Shown: piece by piece, positions 28,460-37,512 of the stretch
How the letters are laid out: each line of letters starts with the position of its first letter
Numbering within the stretch: the stretch's first letter is position 1
Assembly (NCBI RefSeq): GCF_028750675.1
Contig: NZ_JAQQPZ010000013.1
Coordinates: forward strand, 639,486 to 703,485
Reading direction: 5' to 3'
From: Shewanella metallivivens
GTDB lineage: Bacteria > Pseudomonadota > Gammaproteobacteria > Enterobacterales > Shewanellaceae
DNA length: 64,000 nt
Position numbers and translations under genes: made by a program
The notes under the pieces: generated by a model
Databases searched by the model: none
Told to the model about the DNA's origin: nothing
The model's input: the letters and a program-made list of their open reading frames with translations, nothing else

Positions 28460-30322
28460 ATGCACCGTTTTTTGCTTGCTAGTTTATGGGTCAGCCCTTT
28501 GCTATTTTGTGCCACGGCTAGTGCTACGATAGAACAAGACGCACAACCCACACAGCTCACCTACACCGCGCCAGCAAATACTTTTATTAACGACAGCATA
28601 TTACCGCCAATCCAGCCATGGTCGGGGGCGAGCGAAACCCTACTCATGTCAGCAGACCACCCCTGGGCAACGCCTTTTGAACAACAAGGTTACCTCTCCA
28701 CCCCAAACTATAACGACACCATGACATGGTTAGATAAATTAGTCGACAGTAGCGACTTATTGCACAAAGTTAGCCTAGGAAAAAGCCCTCAAGGACGCGA
28801 TATTTGGATGGTAGTCGCCTCTAGTGAAGGCGCCGAAACGGCTGCGACATTATCCAGCAATGACAAAGCAACGGTACTAGTACAAGCGGGGATCCACTCA
28901 GGTGAAATCGACGGTAAAGATGCAGGGATGATGTTGCTAAGAGACATTAGCCACGGTAACAAAAGAGCATTACTTGAAAACGTTAACTTTTTGTTTATAC
29001 CCATATTAAGCGTTGACGCCCATGAGCGAAGTAGCGAATACAATCGCGTAAATCAGCGTGGCCCAATTAATATGGGCTGGCGTACCACGGCAAATAACCT
29101 CAACTTAAATCGCGATTATGCCAAAGCCGATGCGCTAGAGATGCAACACCTGATCCGCGCCATCAATATTTGGCAACCTGATCTCTATATTGATGTACAC
29201 GTTACCGATGGTATTGACTACCAATATGATGTCACTTTTGGTTATAACGTAAAGCAAGGTTACAGCCCAAGCAGCTTTAGTTGGTTAGAAACGATTTATC
29301 GCCCTGCAATAGAAGCCGCCTTGACTGAGCAAGGTCATATTCCTGGCCCGTTAGTGTTTGCGATAGACAATGCTGACATGAGAAAAGGTGTGTCGTTATG
29401 GAACCCTAGCCCACGCTTTTCTAATGGTTATGGTGATGCTCGCCACTTGCCAACAATTTTAATCGAAAATCACAGCCTAAAACCTTATAAGCAAAGAGTA
29501 CTAGGCACTTATGTGATGCTAGAACAAACACTGAAAACGGTAGCTCAAAATAGCACCAAATTAAAATCATCCATTTACGAAGATAAATACCGTAATCCAA
29601 GCAAACTAACCCTTACTTGGCAAAGTGAATTATTGCCACAAGGTCGAGACTTTAAAGGAATTGATTATCGTATTGAAACGAGTCCGATTAGCGGTGCAGA
29701 TGTAGTGCGTTGGACAGGTGAGCCTAAGTTGTATGCCAATATTCCTGTGATGGCTAACACCAAAGCGGATATAGTGGTGTCGCGCCCTGTTGCTTATTAC
29801 ATTCCACCTCAATGGACAAAAGTCATTGAACGCTTGTCTTTGCATGGCATTCGTATGAGTAAATTAACTAAGCCCACCGCTATTGTTGCCCAACAATACC
29901 GATTTAGCGACCCGACATTTTCAAGCGCAGATTATGAAGGGCACCAAACGGTTAGCGCTAACACCAGTAGTCATAAAGTCACCACTTTATTGCCTACTGG
30001 CACAATCCGTATTGCAACCGATCAGCCTCTGGGCGATTTAGCCATTTTATTACTTGAGCCACAGGCTGAAGACTCATTATTTTATTGGGGGTTTTTCAAC
30101 ACTATTTTTACTCGAACTGAATACATCGAAGACTATGCAGTTGAACCTCTAGCGGCCAAAATGTTAGCTGAAAATCCAGCATTACAACGTGAATTTGAGC
30201 AGGCGCTAGCCGACCCAGTCTTTGCCAATGACAGCAAAGCCAGATTGAGATGGTTTTATCAGCGTAGTCCTTATTTTGATAATCAGTATCTTGTGTATCC
30301 AGTATTGCGCGCGGCAAAGTAA
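28460..30322 (+). CDS. secreted M14 family zinc carboxypeptidase
   Basis: 620 residues with a signal peptide (hydrophobic core LLASLWVSPLLF, cleavage near ASA). The M14 zinc motif HSGE appears in VQAGIHSGEIDGKDAG (about residues 143-158), followed by the third ligand histidine in LYIDVHVTDG. The conserved Asn-Arg NLNRDY lies between them. Such enzymes trim C-terminal residues from peptides in the periplasm or outside. The frame opens at a TTG (28430), but TGAGG at 28450-28454 fits the ATG at 28460, so that is used. Substrate preference cannot be read from sequence. Confidence 0.88.
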   Translation: MHRFLLASLWVSPLLFCATASATIEQDAQPTQLTYTAPANTFINDSILPPIQPWSGASETLLMSADHPWATPFEQQGYLSTPNYNDTMTWLDKLVDSSDLLHKVSLGKSPQGRDIWMVVASSEGAETAATLSSNDKATVLVQAGIHSGEIDGKDAGMMLLRDISHGNKRALLENVNFLFIPILSVDAHERSSEYNRVNQRGPINMGWRTTANNLNLNRDYAKADALEMQHLIRAINIWQPDLYIDVHVTDGIDYQYDVTFGYNVKQGYSPSSFSWLETIYRPAIEAALTEQGHIPGPLVFAIDNADMRKGVSLWNPSPRFSNGYGDARHLPTILIENHSLKPYKQRVLGTYVMLEQTLKTVAQNSTKLKSSIYEDKYRNPSKLTLTWQSELLPQGRDFKGIDYRIETSPISGADVVRWTGEPKLYANIPVMANTKADIVVSRPVAYYIPPQWTKVIERLSLHGIRMSKLTKPTAIVAQQYRFSDPTFSSADYEGHQTVSANTSSHKVTTLLPTGTIRIATDQPLGDLAILLLEPQAEDSLFYWGFFNTIFTRTEYIEDYAVEPLAAKMLAENPALQREFEQALADPVFANDSKARLRWFYQRSPYFDNQYLVYPVLRAAK

Positions 30323-30392
30323 GCCACACAACAAAAACATAACAGACACCATGGTGCAAAGCATAGCTTGTGCACCTGTTCTATGCAGGATG

Positions 30393-30440
30393 AAGCGCTA
30401 ATAGCATCGTTGATGCGAGGTGTAATGGCTATCAGCGCTT
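30393..30440. terminator. long hairpin between convergent genes
   Basis: AAGCGCTAATAGC (30393-30405) pairs with GCTATCAGCGCTT (30428-30440) with one mismatch. A small GCATC/GATGC stem is nested inside. It separates the M14 peptidase gene from the convergent GIY-YIG gene and overlaps the last base of the latter, so a bidirectional terminator is likely. Confidence 0.6.
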
Positions 30441-30721
30441 TATTCAACAGTAAATTGATCTATCAATTGCAATTTTTGTAATCGAGACATCTTTTTAACT
30501 GCTATTTCACGCTTAAGTGCCGAGCTCCGGTCAACGAGTGATTCTTGATACATTAGTGTTAGCGGGCCTTTGCCTTTTAAAAACTTAGCCGCTTTAGGTC
30601 CACCACTTTGGTGCTCAGCAAAGCGCCGAGTGACATCTGTCGTGACACCCGTGTATAAATGCGAGTTAGCACAGCGAATAATGTATAAATACCATTCGTT
30701 GACTGATTTAGTTTGTGACAT
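30440..30721 (-). CDS. GIY-YIG nuclease family protein (YhbQ-like)
   Basis: 93 residues forming a single GIY-YIG domain: YLYIIRC and YTGVTTDVTRRFAEH supply the two signature tyrosine segments and the conserved arginine. The catalytic-type glutamate lies in ALKREIAVKKM. These small stand-alone proteins (UPF0213 type) have weak or uncertain nuclease activity, and the biological role is not settled. It is divergent from moeA with a 112-base gap. Confidence 0.85.
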   Translation of the reverse strand: MSQTKSVNEWYLYIIRCANSHLYTGVTTDVTRRFAEHQSGGPKAAKFLKGKGPLTLMYQESLVDRSSALKREIAVKKMSRLQKLQLIDQFTVE

Positions 30722-30833
30722 AAACGATAAAAACCTTTTTTATGATCATAAAACTTTTTACCATCATGGCATACTAGCGAGTTAAGCTAACATCAATTTA
30801 TTTTAGGTTTAGGTATTCATTAAGGAAGTTACA

Positions 30834-32087
30834 ATGCTCAAAGATCAAGACCCTTGCGCGCAACCCAAGCTAATGCATCCAGACCAAGCCATTGAGCAAT
30901 TACTAGCACAAGTTGATGCAACCCAAGATACCGAGTTAGTGACATTAAATAATGCCATAGACCGCGTTTTAGCAGAAGATTTAGCATCAAGCATCGACTT
31001 ACCGCCGTTTGATAACTCAGCAATGGACGGTTATGCATTCCGTTTTGTCGATTTAGATCTCTCACAAGATAAAACCACGCTCACACTTATCGGAAGCTCT
31101 TTTGCAGGTCACCCTTTTAAAGGAAAAGTGCAACCTAATAGTTGTATCCGCATTATGACCGGAGCCCCTGTTCCTGCCGGATATGACACAGTACAAATGC
31201 AAGAAGAGACCCAAACTGACGGCGACAGCATCACGATTGCACATCCGCATAAACTCGGCGCCAATGTGCGTGGTCGCGGCGAAGAGCTCAAGGCAGGTAC
31301 CAAAGTGTTACACCGTGGTGTCACGATTCGCGCAGCAGAAATGGGGGTATTAGCCACCATAGGCATTAGCCAAGTACGGGTTTCTCGTAAATTAAAAGTG
31401 GCATTTTTCTCAACAGGTGACGAATTACGCCCTGTTGGCAGTGAACTTTCGCCAGGACAAATTTATGATTCAAACCGTTATTCGATTCAAGGCTTATTGA
31501 GCAAAAGTCACGTCGAATGGATTGATTTAGGCGTCATTGCCGATGATAAAGAAGCTATACGCGGCGCCTTTAAAGAAGCGGCCAGCAAAGCGGATATGGT
31601 ATTGACGTCTGGTGGTGTATCAGTAGGCGAAGCCGACTATACTAAACAAATATTATCTGAAGAAGGCAAAATCACCTTTTGGAAACTCGCCATTAAACCA
31701 GGCAAACCGTTTGCTTTCGGTAAAATAGGTAAGGCTATATTTTGTGGTTTACCAGGTAACCCTGTGTCTTCAATGGTGACATTTTATAAATTAGTGTTGC
31801 CCATTTTAAACAAAATGCAGGGTATTACACCTAAGGCACCATTATTGTGCCAAGCGACACTGCAAACCGATATCCGCAAACATCCTGGACGAGTAGAATA
31901 TCAACGTGGCATTTTAAGCCGTAATGCCTCTGGCGAACTCGAAGTGTCTATCACCGGGGGGCAAGGTTCAGGCATGTTAACGTCGATGAGCTTAGCTAAC
32001 TGCTTTGTGATTTTAGATCAATTCCAAGGCGACTTAGCCAAAGGCAATACTGTAACCGTAGAGCCTTTCAACAGCGTGCTGTGCTAG
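30834..32087 (+). CDS. moeA: molybdopterin molybdenumtransferase MoeA
   Basis: 417 residues; inserts molybdate into adenylylated molybdopterin as the last step of Moco synthesis. Conserved segments are DNSAMDGYAF (about residues 61-70), RIMTGAPVPAG, the FFSTGDEL segment, TSGGVSVGEADY and GLPGNPVSSMVTF. The start has AAGGAAG upstream. moeB begins seven bases after the stop, so moeA-moeB is an operon. Confidence 0.96.
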   Translation: MLKDQDPCAQPKLMHPDQAIEQLLAQVDATQDTELVTLNNAIDRVLAEDLASSIDLPPFDNSAMDGYAFRFVDLDLSQDKTTLTLIGSSFAGHPFKGKVQPNSCIRIMTGAPVPAGYDTVQMQEETQTDGDSITIAHPHKLGANVRGRGEELKAGTKVLHRGVTIRAAEMGVLATIGISQVRVSRKLKVAFFSTGDELRPVGSELSPGQIYDSNRYSIQGLLSKSHVEWIDLGVIADDKEAIRGAFKEAASKADMVLTSGGVSVGEADYTKQILSEEGKITFWKLAIKPGKPFAFGKIGKAIFCGLPGNPVSSMVTFYKLVLPILNKMQGITPKAPLLCQATLQTDIRKHPGRVEYQRGILSRNASGELEVSITGGQGSGMLTSMSLANCFVILDQFQGDLAKGNTVTVEPFNSVLC

Positions 32088-32094
32088 GAGAATT

Positions 32095-32874
32095 ATGCAG
32101 TCTGAAGACCAAGAAATTTTAAGCGACAATGAAATGCTCCGCTATAGCCGTCAAATCTCAATTAAAGCCATGGATATCGACGGTCAGGAAAAGCTCAAAT
32201 TAGCAAAAGTATTAATTATTGGTGCTGGCGGGTTGGGCTGTGCAGCAAGCCAATACCTGGCAGTTGCCGGTGTTGGCGAAATGACGATTGTCGACTTTGA
32301 CCGTGTTGAGCTGTCTAATCTGCAACGCCAAGTGCTTCACTTTGATGCCAATGTTGGTCAGGCAAAAGTTGATTCTGCCAAACAAACATTAGCTCAACTT
32401 AATCCGTTAATTAGCATCAACGCGATTAATAAATTACTAGACGACGATGAAATCGATCAGCTCGTTAGCCAGCATAGTTTAGTGCTCGACTGCACAGACA
32501 ATGTCTCTGTGCGCGAACAGCTAAATAAAAGTTGTTTTAGCCATAAAGTACCATTGGTTTCTGCGGCAGCAATTCGGATGGAAGGCACCGTCACAGTATT
32601 TGATTACCAAGTTGATACACCTTGTTATCAATGCTTTAGCGCGCTATTTGGTGAGCAGCAATTAACCTGTGTTGAGTCTGGCATTTTAGCGCCAGTTGTC
32701 GGAATGATTGGTTGTATTCAAGCCACTGAAGCCATTAAGGTTATCTGCAAACTAGGACAACCATTGGCAGGAAAACTGTTAATGGTTGATGCCATGACAA
32801 TGGAGTTTAGAGCGCTGAAACTGCCTAAACAGCCTCAATGTAAAGTCTGCGGTAATCCCCTGCCCAAAAGCTAA
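32095..32874 (+). CDS. moeB: molybdopterin-synthase adenylyltransferase MoeB
   Basis: 259 residues of the ThiF/E1 family. It adenylates the C-terminal glycine of MoaD before sulfuration. The ATP loop GAGGLGC (about residues 42-48), DFDRVELSNLQRQ, the catalytic aspartate in LDCTDN, and the zinc cysteine pairs CYQC and CKVC are present. AGGAG is placed just before the ATG. A ThiF role is possible by similarity, but operon pairing with moeA favours MoeB. Its partner MoaD is at 41.3-41.5 kb. Confidence 0.94.
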   Translation: MQSEDQEILSDNEMLRYSRQISIKAMDIDGQEKLKLAKVLIIGAGGLGCAASQYLAVAGVGEMTIVDFDRVELSNLQRQVLHFDANVGQAKVDSAKQTLAQLNPLISINAINKLLDDDEIDQLVSQHSLVLDCTDNVSVREQLNKSCFSHKVPLVSAAAIRMEGTVTVFDYQVDTPCYQCFSALFGEQQLTCVESGILAPVVGMIGCIQATEAIKVICKLGQPLAGKLLMVDAMTMEFRALKLPKQPQCKVCGNPLPKS

Positions 32875-32912
32875 CGAATGCCTAGCGCAGTGAGAGGACG
32901 ACAAAGCGCTAG

Positions 32913-33098
32913 CTAGGTGTCGTCCCTCTGCTGCTCTGTAGGGCTCTGATTCATGTCGCCACAAAACAATGCTTGTTGTGCTAACCTTTCACGTTCAGCT
33001 TTTGACACGTAAGCCGGTTTATTGCTGCTATGCAGTTTGGCATTGGCTTTTTTGGCTTTTGCCTTAAGGGTTTGATTAATTTTCTTTTTACGGTTCAT
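32913..33098 (-). CDS. small basic DUF2986-type protein
   Basis: 61 residues, very rich in Lys at the N-terminus (MNRKKKINQTLKAKAKKA) with the conserved NKPAYVSKAERERLA core. This matches the DUF2986 family of small gammaproteobacterial proteins of unknown function. A GTG three codons earlier is possible; the ATG at 33098 is preferred because family members begin MNRKKK. Nucleic acid binding is only a guess from charge. Confidence 0.75.
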   Translation of the reverse strand: MNRKKKINQTLKAKAKKANAKLHSSNKPAYVSKAERERLAQQALFCGDMNQSPTEQQRDDT

Positions 33099-33215
33099 GT
33101 TAACCACATCATCGACTCGATAAGCGGCTATTATAACGTTTAAGCCGTATAACCTCTAATGGGATTGAGTGATTGCGGTTACTCACCTTGCTGAACCATC
33201 ATCAATCTGAGAGGG

Positions 33216-33389
33216 TTATAGATCTTCTTGTAGCACAACCCAAAGCGCATGGATTAAACCGGGAATAAAAAAGAAAAAACACAATAACACATTGATCAAT
33301 AGATCTTTACCTAAGCCTTTTTTCAAAAACACGGCCAGCGGGGGTAGCAAGATTGCGATAATTACCAGTAATAACTTATTTGTGTCCAT
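33216..33389 (-). CDS. YqaE/Pmp3 family small membrane protein
   Basis: A 57-residue protein found by translating the minus strand. It starts MDTNKLLLVIIAILLPPLAV and ends WVVLQEDL. The two hydrophobic helices (about 5-22 and 31-52), the LPPLAVFL motif and the KDLLINVLL...FFIPGLIHALWV pattern are those of the Pmp3/YqaE family. Family members are stress-linked membrane proteins. AAGGAT lies seven bases before the ATG. It is unpaired, between the DUF2986 gene and a diguanylate cyclase. Confidence 0.88.
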   Translation of the reverse strand: MDTNKLLLVIIAILLPPLAVFLKKGLGKDLLINVLLCFFFFIPGLIHALWVVLQEDL

Positions 33390-33565
33390 TTATCATCCTT
33401 AATTGTTTGCTTAATTCAATAATTGCAATTATAAAAATAGTAACTGACATCATTTGTTTATGATGTGAATTTACCCTAACATTTTGTTATCTAGTTCACA
33501 AAATATCTATTGTCCAAAACGATAGTAGTCTATCCACAATACGTGTTTAAATACGCATAGGTCAT

Positions 33566-34765
33566 ATGGAACATAACCAAAGTATTATTTTTGTGCAGTT
33601 TTTTTTCTTAATTGGCGCTAGCTGTACCATTGCCTGGGCCATCTATGCTGGCGTATTTCGTATTGCCCCCAAAGCAAGTTGGCGCTTTGCTTTTGCCAAC
33701 TTACTGACCATCATAGGCATTTTGCTCTATACCCAACGCACCACAGAAGTTAACTATTTATATTGGTTCTGTGCCGATATGACTATTTTGCTAGGATTTG
33801 CCTTCATGCGATGGGGTTGCCAATACTTATTTAAACAGCCCGTGTCTTATCTCTTCGACTTAGTCGCTCTGGCAACGTGTGGCCTATTGATGCTATTGGT
33901 GCCACCGTCACTTAGTTACGCTGTCTATTTAGTGATTTTAATGAGCATCACCGCTGCAGTATTGCTCTCTTTAACGGGAATAGATAACGTTAAAGCAGCC
34001 AGAAAGCATCTCTCTATCTACTATGCCGCACTGATAAACGTACCGTTTTTTTTGATGGCATCGTTATTTTTAATTCGCGCTCTTGCTCTATTTATTTACC
34101 CTGAAAAGTTAGCTAATTTATCTGCGGGAGATAAATTAAACTCCCCTTTGGTGATGTGGAGTTACATCATTTTGTTGCTGATAAGTAACCTCGTTTTGTA
34201 TGGCAATGCATTAACTCGCTTAGTCTTTAAAGTAGCGAGTTTGGCCAATAAAGACCAACTGACAGGACTGTGGAATCGCCATGCATTACTGAAAAAATTA
34301 GAAGAAGTTGACGCCCTATGGCAACGTAATGGATTAGCCTATAGCATCCTCGTGCTCGACCTAGACCACTTTAAACAAATTAATGATACCTATGGCCATT
34401 TGGCTGGCGACCTTATCATCAAAAATACTGCAAAAGTGTTGCAACAATCGTTACGCAAGATTGATTTTATTTGTCGTTATGGTGGTGAAGAGTTTTTAAT
34501 TATTTTGCCATTAACGTCAGATAAAGATGCACTTGTTGTAGCGCAAAAGATTCAAACTAAAATTAATAACAGCTCTATTTTGTGGCAAAAAAACACTGTC
34601 TCGGTGTCATTGAGTATCGGTTATGTCACCAGTAAACCGCATCTCAGTGTAGAGCAATTATTGCAATTAGCTGATGATGCTATGTATATCGCCAAAAACA
34701 ATGGCCGTAACACGATTAGTACCAAGCAATCAGCACCATCTGATAGCGTGGAGCCAAGCCATTAA
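33566..34765 (+). CDS. membrane diguanylate cyclase (GGDEF)
   Basis: 399 residues. Six or seven membrane helices fill residues 7 to about 215, then a GGDEF domain follows with DQLTGLWNRHAL, LDLDHFKQIND and the active site GGEEF. The inhibitory I-site RKID lies exactly five residues before GGEEF, so product feedback by c-di-GMP is expected. It makes c-di-GMP from two GTP. The membrane part is not one I can name and may be the sensor. Confidence 0.92.
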   Translation: MEHNQSIIFVQFFFLIGASCTIAWAIYAGVFRIAPKASWRFAFANLLTIIGILLYTQRTTEVNYLYWFCADMTILLGFAFMRWGCQYLFKQPVSYLFDLVALATCGLLMLLVPPSLSYAVYLVILMSITAAVLLSLTGIDNVKAARKHLSIYYAALINVPFFLMASLFLIRALALFIYPEKLANLSAGDKLNSPLVMWSYIILLLISNLVLYGNALTRLVFKVASLANKDQLTGLWNRHALLKKLEEVDALWQRNGLAYSILVLDLDHFKQINDTYGHLAGDLIIKNTAKVLQQSLRKIDFICRYGGEEFLIILPLTSDKDALVVAQKIQTKINNSSILWQKNTVSVSLSIGYVTSKPHLSVEQLLQLADDAMYIAKNNGRNTISTKQSAPSDSVEPSH

Positions 34766-34792
34766 TATCATTAATAAGGATCTCGCAGTAAG

Positions 34793-35470
34793 TTAACGTT
34801 TGCTTGGCCAGGGTAATAGCTCGGGCTTAACCCAATGCGCGTTAACTAATTGAACAAACGACTCATCAACAAAATGCTCACCTTTAAGCGGTAATTGTTC
34901 AAATGCATATTGTTGGCCTAAATAGTCAAAGTGCAAACAATACGCATGCAAGTAACAGCGATCACTGTCATCTTTGCCGTAAAGCGTATCGCCTAAAATA
35001 GGCACGCCAATGCTCGCGAGTGCAACGCGCAATTGATGGGTTTTGCCACTTAATGGTTTGAGTAAATAGCCTCGCTTACCCTCACAGACACTGGCACAAA
35101 AAAACTGTGTCATTGCAGGGTTTTCTGTAGTGCGAAGCAACTTGTACATGCTTCGGCGAGATTTGGCCATGTCTCCGACTATCCAACCTTGTTTCTTTTT
35201 GGGCTTACCTAACGCGATGGCTAAGTAGTATTTTTGTACCTGATGAGCCGTGAACATTTGCGTAAATACATTGGCCGCTTGTGAGGTTCTGGCCACAATA
35301 AGTAAGCCAGAAGTGGGTGTGTCTAGGCGATGAACCGGATACAACTTATACCCCAGATCCGCTTCTGCTTGAGCGATAACCCCTGCAGCGCCATCTTGGC
35401 TATGAAAATGCACATTAGGATCTTTATTGATCACAATAAAGTCAGCTTGCTCACTCAGCAGTTGATACAT
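34793..35470 (-). CDS. RluA family pseudouridine synthase
   Basis: 225 residues with the catalytic motif HRLDTPTSGLL (aspartate about residue 50), KYYLAIALG and the GKTHQLRVAL segment of RluA-type synthases. No S4 domain is present. The frame opens with a TTG at 35482, but the ATG at 35470 is preceded by GGAT and is preferred. The RNA target (rRNA or tRNA) cannot be told from sequence. Confidence 0.88.
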   Translation of the reverse strand: MYQLLSEQADFIVINKDPNVHFHSQDGAAGVIAQAEADLGYKLYPVHRLDTPTSGLLIVARTSQAANVFTQMFTAHQVQKYYLAIALGKPKKKQGWIVGDMAKSRRSMYKLLRTTENPAMTQFFCASVCEGKRGYLLKPLSGKTHQLRVALASIGVPILGDTLYGKDDSDRCYLHAYCLHFDYLGQQYAFEQLPLKGEHFVDESFVQLVNAHWVKPELLPWPSKR

Positions 35471-35512
35471 GGATGGATCCAACTCAATGAAAGCCAGAGA
35501 CGAAGCCGCTGA

Positions 35513-36853
35513 CTATTTAAAATGAATATTAACTAACAACCCAGGGTTATTGTCGTGTAATGAAATAGTGGCTTTATGACGCGACAGAATCGCTTTTACC
35601 ATCGATAAACCTAACCCTGTCCCTTTGTAGTGACGGCTTGGGTCTAAACGGACAAGACGGTCAAATACCCGCTCTTTATCTTCATCAACAATCCCAGGGC
35701 CATTATCACTAATTTGGATATGTTTGCCACACTGTTTAATACAGATGGATGCGCCGACGGGTGAATACTTAATCGCATTATCGACTAGATTGAATAGCGC
35801 TTGAAATAACAAGTATTTATCACCATTAATCTGCACGTCATTTTCCAGTGAAATGTCTAACACTTGGTCGCGAGATTCAGCAATCACTTCAGCCATTTCA
35901 AATAAGTCTTGGCATATTTGTTGTAAACTCACTGGCTGCAAATCGAGTGTTTGTTGGCCTTCTTCTATTCGAGTTAATGACAACATTGCATCAAAGGTAC
36001 CTAAGCAATGGTCTAACTCTTCAAGTAACTCTGCGCTGGCATCGGCCAGTTCGTTCGTTGGTTTGTCTGCGAGCTGTTCAATACCAATTCGCAAATGCGA
36101 TAGCGGCGTACGAAGATCGTGCGCAATATTATCTGTCACGCCCCGTACTGCACGTAAGTTTTGCTCTAGAGTATCTAATACTAAATTAAATTGCCGCGCT
36201 AACATATCAAACTCATCTTGGCTGTCGCTCACAGGCAAGCGGGTTTCGTAATGTCCAGCCTCAATTTGCTCACTCAAACGATTGTATTCGACCAGTCGTC
36301 TAAGAATAGCTTTAGAGAAAATATAGCCTAACGCTAATGTTAAACCTAACGTGAAGGCTACCGCCCAAAATGCTGCATTGATAAATTTTTCAATAAGGGT
36401 GGCTAAATGGTCGGTTCGAGTAGCAATTAATACCGGGCCATAACGAGTCATCACTAGCCCGCCGGTCAAAATATGTAATTTATCAGGGCCACCGGTAAAA
36501 ATAGGAAAGTCTTTGGTTTCGGGAAGCTGCGGCATATTTTCAGGCAAAAAAGTTAATGCCCCAACCATGTCGACACTATTACGCCAAGCAATTAATGCTG
36601 TTTTAGGATCGGCTGCGCGAATTTGCGCCGCAAAGCTGCGGCGATTCACGGTTAAGGCTAACTGCTGATATCGCTGCATTTCGGCGGCGAGGTGCTTATC
36701 CACTTGGTTTTGCTGTTCAATGACTAACTGTCGATAAAGGCTTAACACCAACATCACAATCAAGATGGTCACTAACGTCGAGAAGATAAGCGTGATGCGC
36801 CACGCACTACTTTGGTAAGGCTTAATGGCCTTTGCAGAGGCGATAACCCGCAC
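35513..36853 (-). CDS. two-component sensor histidine kinase
   Basis: 446 residues: a membrane helix (about 22-42), a periplasmic segment of about 110 residues, a second helix (about 155-175), HAMP, a HisKA domain with phospho-acceptor motif AHDLRTPLSHLR, and the HATPase with N box (LVDNAIKYSP), DNGPGI and GTGLGLS. It is in an operon with the response regulator and overlaps it by 32 bases. The start is a GTG and is not certain; no better ribosome site is visible nearby. The signal is unknown. Confidence 0.9.
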   Translation of the reverse strand: MRVIASAKAIKPYQSSAWRITLIFSTLVTILIVMLVLSLYRQLVIEQQNQVDKHLAAEMQRYQQLALTVNRRSFAAQIRAADPKTALIAWRNSVDMVGALTFLPENMPQLPETKDFPIFTGGPDKLHILTGGLVMTRYGPVLIATRTDHLATLIEKFINAAFWAVAFTLGLTLALGYIFSKAILRRLVEYNRLSEQIEAGHYETRLPVSDSQDEFDMLARQFNLVLDTLEQNLRAVRGVTDNIAHDLRTPLSHLRIGIEQLADKPTNELADASAELLEELDHCLGTFDAMLSLTRIEEGQQTLDLQPVSLQQICQDLFEMAEVIAESRDQVLDISLENDVQINGDKYLLFQALFNLVDNAIKYSPVGASICIKQCGKHIQISDNGPGIVDEDKERVFDRLVRLDPSRHYKGTGLGLSMVKAILSRHKATISLHDNNPGLLVNIHFK

Positions 36854-37505
36854 CCCTTACTGTTTCAATTAACTCACCGTGTCCAAGCTCTTCAAACTTA
36901 CGACGCAGTTTGGCAATATGCACATCAATTACATTGGTGCGAGGGTCAAAGTGATAATCCCACACGGCTTCAAATAACAGTGTACGGCTGATCACTTGAT
37001 TAGGATGTTCCATAAGGTATTTGAGCAACTGAAACTCTTTAGGTTGCAGCATTAACTCGTTGTCATCGAGGGTCACTTTACGCGTGAGCAGCTCCATTTT
37101 TAGGCCGCCAACTTCGATATCAGTGGCCGCTGGCTCGATAATGTTACGTTGGACGAGTTTCTCTGCACGCACCAATAACTCAGCAAATGCAAACGGCTTG
37201 GTCATGTAGTCATCACCGCCGGCACGCAAGCCTTTTACCCGCTCATCCACATGGCTTAATGCAGATAAAATGAGTACCGGTGTTTTGTTACCGCTGGTGC
37301 GTAATGCGGACAATAACGTCAGACCATCAAGCTTAGGTAACATACGGTCTAAAATGAGTAAGTCGTACTGATTGTGCTTGGCTAATGTTAAACCTTCTTG
37401 TCCATCTGTAGCACTGTCTACTTGGTACTTTTGAGCCGTAAATCCGTCGGCCACATATTTTAACGTCGTGGCATCATCTTCAACCAATAAAATACGCTTA
37501 GTCAT
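36822..37505 (-). CDS. OmpR family response regulator
   Basis: 227 residues: a receiver domain with phospho-acceptor D53 (LLILDRMLP) and the conserved lysine in DYMTKPFA, followed by a winged-helix DNA-binding domain (VWDYHFDPRTNVIDVHIAKLRRK). The open frame continues 20 codons upstream, but MTKRILLVEDD at 37505 is the canonical receiver start. It lies between a PepSY-like exported protein and its kinase. Confidence 0.93.
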   Translation of the reverse strand: MTKRILLVEDDATTLKYVADGFTAQKYQVDSATDGQEGLTLAKHNQYDLLILDRMLPKLDGLTLLSALRTSGNKTPVLILSALSHVDERVKGLRAGGDDYMTKPFAFAELLVRAEKLVQRNIIEPAATDIEVGGLKMELLTRKVTLDDNELMLQPKEFQLLKYLMEHPNQVISRTLLFEAVWDYHFDPRTNVIDVHIAKLRRKFEELGHGELIETVRGAGYRLCKGH

Positions 37506-37512
37506 AGAGTCT

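Noticed and set aside
32892-32928. Hairpin between moeB and the DUF2986 gene
   Set aside because: Only an 8-bp stem (32896-32903 with 32918-32925) with a bulge outside it, no T-run, and it overlaps the end of the DUF2986 gene. Too weak to call a terminator.
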